Shown: piece by piece, positions 7,976 through 10,834 of the stretch | How the letters are laid out: every line of letters begins with the position of its first letter | Numbering within the stretch: the first letter of the stretch is position 1 | Source: Oscillospiraceae bacterium | Lineage (GTDB): Bacteria > Bacillota > Clostridia > UMGS1883 | Assembly: GCA_022508735.1 (NCBI GenBank) | Contig: JAFLUQ010000073.1 | Coordinates: 1-10,834, forward strand | Length of the DNA stretch: 10,834 nt | Direction: 5' to 3' | The notes under the pieces: generated by a model | Database searches by the model: none | Seen by the model: only the letters and a program-made list of their open reading frames with translations | Told to the model about the DNA's origin: nothing | Made by a program: the position numbers and the translations under genes

Positions 7976-8002
7976 TTATTTGCCCTCCTTGCAGTAAATT
8001 AA

Positions 8003-8022
8003 GGGACTGCAGCCGCAGTCCC
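8003..8022 (-). terminator. Hairpin between the MATE and response regulator genes, partial terminator or attenuator
   Basis: GGGACTGC (8003-8010) and GCAGTCCC (8015-8022) form a perfect 8-bp stem with a 4-base loop, 5 bases after the MATE stop codon. On the minus strand it is followed by CTTAATTTACTGC, a weak and interrupted U-tract, so termination is likely incomplete. The regulator ribosome site begins only 12 bases downstream. Confidence 0.55.
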
Positions 8023-8027
8023 GAATA

Positions 8028-9401
8028 TCACTGATTATGCGCGGCAAAAACACGCCCGCGCACCACAAAATATGCCAGCATTACAAACACTCCGGTGACA
8101 AGCCATGTCACGGGGTATACGTTCATCAGCATCTCAAAGCTATTATAGCGCGCAAATATAGTATATACCCACACAAATCGCAGGCCGCAGGAGCCTATGA
8201 CCGTGAGCACGGCTGGCAGCGTGGAGTACCCCATGCCGCGCAGGGCCGCGCCGCTCACCTCATAAATCACCGGCAGAAAACAGAACAGCTCCACGTGCAG
8301 CATTCTGATAAGCCCGTAATATATGACCTCAGGTTCAACCGCGTAGAACAGTATCAACCAATCCCGGGCAAGTACAAAGCAGATGCACATAAGCCCGGTA
8401 AATGCAAAGCCGAGCCCCATACCTGACCAGTATATCTTTTTACAGCGACTTAGTTGCCCGGCGCCGAAGTTCTGGCTCGTAAAGGTCACAACGGACTGAC
8501 TGAAGGCGCTGGTTATGAAGTATGTAAAAAACTCAAAGTTCACCGCCGCGGCTGAGCCTGCAATGGCAAAAGTATCAAAGCTGTTTATAGCGGTCTGTAT
8601 GCAGATGTTGGACAGAGAGAATACCATGCCCTGCACTCCTGCGGGCACACCTATGCGCACCACTCTTGTAAGGTGGCGCCTGTTTAACGTGAGCCTCTTA
8701 AGGTCCACTCTTATCATCTCGTCACCGTGAGTGAGAAAGCGCAGTATCACTGCGGCGCTGACCCCGTTGGCCAAAACTGTAGCCACGCCAACGCCTACAA
8801 CGCCTAAGTGAAAAAATATTACCGATATCATATTGAGGCACACGTTCAGCACGCCTGAAATCGTCAGGCAGATGAGCGGCTTTATTGTGTCGCCCACACT
8901 CCTCAGTATGGCCGCGCCAAAGTTATATATCATCAGAAACGGCATGCCGAGGAAGTATATCCGTAGATACAGCACCGCCATATTTAAAATTTCGGCGGGA
9001 GTGTTCATAAGCCGAAGCATGGGCGGTGCAAGAATTTGACCAAGCCCCAAGAGTAGGAAGCCGCTTATTAGCGCTACCGACACCACGGTGTGCACCACCT
9101 CGCTGACCTCAGAGCGCCTTTCCTGACCTATGTAGTTGGCAATGACAACGTTTGCCCCGACGGATATGCCAACAAACAGATTTATCAACAGACTGATGAC
9201 CGAGCCGTTGACGCCCACCGCCGCCTGCGCCCCGGAGCCCGCGAAATGAGCAACTACCGCCACATCCGCCGAGTTAAAGAACTGCTGAAGCATGCTGCTG
9301 GCTGCCAGCGGCAGGGCAAAAAACAGAATTTTGTCAATAATTGAGCCGTGCAGCATATCCATTGATCGCTTTTCCCTTATTGCGGTCGCTTGATTTTTCA
9401 T
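8028..9401 (-). CDS. MATE-family multidrug/cation antiporter
   Basis: A 457-residue polytopic membrane protein, normal length for the family, with two MatE repeats (about 20-215 and 240-440) and about 12 hydrophobic helices. The N-terminal stretch PLAASSMLQQFFNSADVAVV is typical of Firmicutes MATE exporters, which expel drugs or metabolites using a Na+ or H+ gradient. The ATG at 9401 is preferred because AGAGGTG lies 10 bases upstream. An in-frame GTG at 9434 (11 residues longer) has no ribosome site, and it falls just downstream of the predicted transcription start. A perfect-consensus promoter (9456-9484) drives the gene. It lies upstream of the two-component genes in the same orientation, with only a hairpin between, so read-through could join drug efflux and the sensor system. 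Substrate not predictable. Confidence 0.94.
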   Translation of the reverse strand: MKNQATAIREKRSMDMLHGSIIDKILFFALPLAASSMLQQFFNSADVAVVAHFAGSGAQAAVGVNGSVISLLINLFVGISVGANVVIANYIGQERRSEVSEVVHTVVSVALISGFLLLGLGQILAPPMLRLMNTPAEILNMAVLYLRIYFLGMPFLMIYNFGAAILRSVGDTIKPLICLTISGVLNVCLNMISVIFFHLGVVGVGVATVLANGVSAAVILRFLTHGDEMIRVDLKRLTLNRRHLTRVVRIGVPAGVQGMVFSLSNICIQTAINSFDTFAIAGSAAAVNFEFFTYFITSAFSQSVVTFTSQNFGAGQLSRCKKIYWSGMGLGFAFTGLMCICFVLARDWLILFYAVEPEVIYYGLIRMLHVELFCFLPVIYEVSGAALRGMGYSTLPAVLTVIGSCGLRFVWVYTIFARYNSFEMLMNVYPVTWLVTGVFVMLAYFVVRGRVFAAHNQ

Positions 9402-9434
9402 TATAAAGGGGCACCTCTTTTTTATAACTTCCAC

Positions 9435-9463
9435 TTGTAATTTATTTACTCATGTATTATAAT
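9435..9463 (+). promoter_or_regulatory. Promoter of the flavin reductase-like gene, overlapping the MATE promoter
   Basis: TTGTAA (9435-9440, four of six matches to consensus), a 17-base spacer and a perfect TATAAT (9458-9463) face right, predicting a start near 9470 and a leader of about 55 bases. The -10 lies in the symmetric octamer ATTATAAT (9456-9463), which it shares with the opposing promoter. Confidence 0.65.
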
Positions 9464-9484
9464 ACCAATATGGCGGAATGTCAA
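9456..9484 (-). promoter_or_regulatory. Consensus sigma-A promoter of the MATE gene
   Basis: The minus strand carries TTGACA (9479-9484), exactly 17 bases, then TATAAT (9456-9461). Both hexamers and the spacing match consensus perfectly, so strong basal activity is expected unless repressed. The predicted start is near 9449, giving a leader of about 48 bases to the ATG at 9401. Confidence 0.85.
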
Positions 9485-9494
9485 CAGGTCCGCC
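9472..9494. promoter_or_regulatory. GC-rich dyad over the MATE -35, candidate operator
   Basis: GGCGGA (9472-9477) and TCCGCC (9489-9494) form a 6-bp inverted repeat with an 11-base centre. The centre contains the MATE -35 hexamer, and the dyad lies just downstream of the predicted start of the divergent gene. A repressor bound here could block both promoters. It might instead be an RNA hairpin in the flavin reductase leader. Confidence 0.35.
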
Positions 9495-9524
9495 GCAAAA
9501 TTTGTAAGTTCGGAGGAATGTAAA

Positions 9525-10094
9525 ATGTTGAAAGATCTTGGAGTAAAACCTTACCTGTACCCGATGCCTGTACTTATGATCTCGACCTATAACGAGGACG
9601 GCAGCGTGGACGTTATGAATATGGCCTGGGGCGGCATATGCGCGGAAAACATGGTAGCTCTTAACATAGACGAGGACCATAAGACCGCCGCCAACATCAA
9701 AAAAAGAGGGGCCTTCACCCTCAGTATAGCCGATGTGGCTCACATCGAAGCCGCAGACTTTTTCGGCATAGCCAGCGCTAATGAAATGGCAGACAAATTC
9801 GAGCGCAGCGGTCTTCGCGCTGTAAAGAGCGATAAGGTTGACGCTCCAATCGTAGAGGAATTCCCCATCACCCTTGAGTGCAAGGCGGCCGAGCTGCAAA
9901 ACACTGCCTACGGCTTCCGCGTTCTCGGCGAGATAGTGAACGTGCTTGCCGACGAAAAGGTGCTTGACGGTGCGGGCAACGTTGACCCGACCAAGCTCGG
10001 CGCTTTTGTTTTCGACCAGTTCCAATGCGGCTACTACGCCATTGGCGAAAAGGTCGGTCAGGCCTGGGACACCGGTGCAGGTCTTATGAAATAA
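9525..10094 (+). CDS. Flavin reductase-like / flavoredoxin-family FMN-binding protein
   Basis: A 189-residue cytoplasmic protein of the flavin reductase-like split-barrel family. It opens with the substrate-facing strand PMPVLMISTYNEDGSVDVMN, then NMAWGGICAENMVALNI, which matches the family's usual NxMTxSWGG segment near the flavin. The downstream pattern of KRGAFTLSIA, an FFGIAS stretch and EFPITLECKAAEL also fits flavoredoxins. Members bind FMN and transfer electrons or reduce flavin with NAD(P)H in anaerobes; the partner here is unknown. The ATG at 9525 has GGAGG (9512-9516) 8 bases upstream. The ORF is closed by TAA and followed by a strong terminator, so it is monocistronic. It is divergent from the MATE gene and shares its promoter region. 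An antisense 239-codon frame across it is a shadow. Confidence 0.9.
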   Translation: MLKDLGVKPYLYPMPVLMISTYNEDGSVDVMNMAWGGICAENMVALNIDEDHKTAANIKKRGAFTLSIADVAHIEAADFFGIASANEMADKFERSGLRAVKSDKVDAPIVEEFPITLECKAAELQNTAYGFRVLGEIVNVLADEKVLDGAGNVDPTKLGAFVFDQFQCGYYAIGEKVGQAWDTGAGLMK

Positions 10095-10127
10095 GCACAT
10101 TATAGAATAAAGTTTCCCGAATATAAA

Positions 10128-10167
10128 GAGTTCCGCTTTTCGACATAAAACCCGAAAAGCGGAACTC
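10128..10167. terminator. Bidirectional intrinsic terminator between convergent genes
   Basis: GAGTTCCGCTTTTCG (10128-10142) pairs perfectly with 10153-10167 around a 10-base loop, a 15-bp stem. On the plus strand it is followed by ACTTTATTTT, and on the minus strand by TTTATATT. It therefore can end both the flavin reductase transcript and the convergent GGDEF transcript, which finish 34 and 11 bases away. Confidence 0.92.
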
Positions 10168-10177
10168 ACTTTATTTT

Positions 10178-10834
10178 CTACGTTTCAAAATTTAATTGAA
10201 CGCTGTTTCTGTTAGCCTTGGCGTCATAGAGAAGCGCGTCCGCTTTTTGAACCAGTTCCTCCACAGTACCTTCACCGTGGTATCCGCCGACGCTGACCGA
10301 CAGATGCATATCGGGGAACTCCTCAATCACGGTCTCACTAACGACCTTGCGTATCTTCTCCAGGCGCGCGGCAAAGATATCCTTGGGAATATTACGAAAC
10401 ACAAGAACGAACTCATCGCCGCCCATGCGCACTACCGAATCAGTGTCGCGTACGCAGGCCATCATGATGTTAACAACTGCCCTGAGCGCCTGATCACCAG
10501 CATGATGGCCACAGGTATCATTGATGTCTTTAAATTTATCCAGATCAACATAGCCAACAGCGTATTCTCCGGGCAGCGCGGCAAGCTGTTCATCATAGTA
10601 CTGACGGTTGTACGCACCGGTGAGCGCATCGAGATAGAGCTTGCGGTTATAATTGCTGATCGTCTCAACAAAATCATTGGTGCCCCAAGCGCCGACCATG
10701 GTATCGTCGGTAAGCCTAGCAAGCATCTCGATCACGAAGGGTTCTCCCTCGATCTCTACATACTTTGCCGTGATCAGATATACCTCCGAATCCAAAAACT
10801 CGAACTTGCGGGAGAGTTGTTTCTTGCTCAGCGC
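10178..10834 (-). CDS. GGDEF-domain diguanylate cyclase, C-terminal part; gene enters from the right edge
   Basis: The frame is open to the window end with no stop, so the true start lies outside; a TTG at 10795 is only an internal Leu codon with no ribosome site. The visible 218 residues begin with a sensory linker/PAS-like segment (ALSKKQLSRKFEF, then VYLITAKYVEIEGEPFVIEM), a form common in clostridial GGDEF proteins. The cyclase domain starts at DALTGAYNR (visible residues 69-77). The catalytic motif GGDEF is intact (138-142; bases 10409-10423). The product-inhibition I-site RDTD (129-132) sits the standard five residues before it. The end KADALLYDAKANRN is also typical. It should make cyclic di-GMP from two GTP in the cytoplasm, with feedback control. 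It is convergent with the flavin reductase gene and shares its terminator, with no visible functional link. Confidence 0.93.
   Translation of the reverse strand, partial: ALSKKQLSRKFEFLDSEVYLITAKYVEIEGEPFVIEMLARLTDDTMVGAWGTNDFVETISNYNRKLYLDALTGAYNRQYYDEQLAALPGEYAVGYVDLDKFKDINDTCGHHAGDQALRAVVNIMMACVRDTDSVVRMGGDEFVLVFRNIPKDIFAARLEKIRKVVSETVIEEFPDMHLSVSVGGYHGEGTVEELVQKADALLYDAKANRNSVQLNFET

Noticed and set aside
8142..8147. TATAAT within the MATE coding end as a promoter for the regulator gene
   Set aside because: No -35-like hexamer is found at 16-18 bases spacing and no extended -10 TG; kept only as a weak possibility in the findings.
9518..9523. ATG-TAA start-stop just before the flavin reductase ATG
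   Set aside because: The ATG is only 1 base from GGAGG, too close for efficient initiation; the ATG at 9525 has proper spacing. Probably chance.
9450..10169. A 239-codon minus-strand frame antisense to the flavin reductase-like gene
   Set aside because: It mirrors the plus-strand gene codon for codon, has no family resemblance, no ribosome site, and runs through the terminator hairpin. The plus frame has a clear family match, promoter and ribosome site.
10462..10722. 86-codon frame inside the GGDEF gene on the same strand
   Set aside because: It is out of frame with the conserved cyclase motifs and shows no features of its own.
1..10834. CRISPR arrays, tRNA/rRNA genes, insertion sequences, riboswitches
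   Set aside because: No spaced short repeats, tRNA-like cloverleaf, transposase, terminal inverted repeats or long structured leader was seen. All gaps are under about 135 bases and are accounted for by promoters and terminators.

Overview
The window looks like chromosomal DNA of a low-complexity Gram-positive anaerobe, most likely a member of the Clostridia (Lachnospiraceae/Oscillospiraceae type). This is inferred from strong AGGAGG-type ribosome binding sites, sigma-A style promoters, short intergenic gaps, intrinsic terminators, and the families present (FtsX-type ABC exporter beside an OmpR/VanS-type two-component system, MATE transporter, flavoredoxin-like protein, I-site GGDEF protein). 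Base composition is mixed, about half GC by eye. No rRNA, tRNA, CRISPR, insertion sequence or phage gene is visible.

Layout. At the left edge, on the minus strand, lies the first 152 codons of a secreted M16-family zinc peptidase (1-457). A strong intrinsic terminator (542-585) separates it from the main block. From about 9401 down to 589 six minus-strand genes are closely packed in the order of transcription: a MATE efflux transporter, a response regulator, its histidine kinase, an ABC ATPase, and two tandem paralogous eight-helix FtsX/MacB-type permeases. Response regulator and kinase overlap by one base (TAATG), ATPase and first permease overlap by 20 bases, and the two permeases are 8 bases apart. 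To the right, a plus-strand flavin reductase-like gene (9525-10094) is divergent from the MATE gene and convergent with an edge-truncated GGDEF diguanylate cyclase gene (10178-10834, minus). A 15-bp-stem terminator lies between the last two.

How the genes may work together. The two-component system and ABC exporter form a familiar Firmicutes arrangement, in which the kinase senses an envelope-active compound (often a peptide) and the regulator switches on the exporter. Consistent with this, the 77-base gap before the ATPase gene holds an extended -10 promoter with a poor -35 and a pair of 8-bp direct repeats 22 bp apart, plausible operators for the OmpR-type regulator. The MATE gene upstream could add drug export and may be co-transcribed, because no convincing separate promoter is visible for the regulator gene.

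The most striking non-coding structure is at 9435-9484. Two divergent promoters share one symmetric -10 element (ATTATAAT). The minus one, toward MATE, is a perfect TTGACA-N17-TATAAT, and the plus one, toward the flavin reductase gene, is TTGTAA-N17-TATAAT. A GC-rich dyad covers the MATE -35. I see no wholly new system. The best leads are the bidirectional promoter, the putative regulator boxes, and the duplicated permease.
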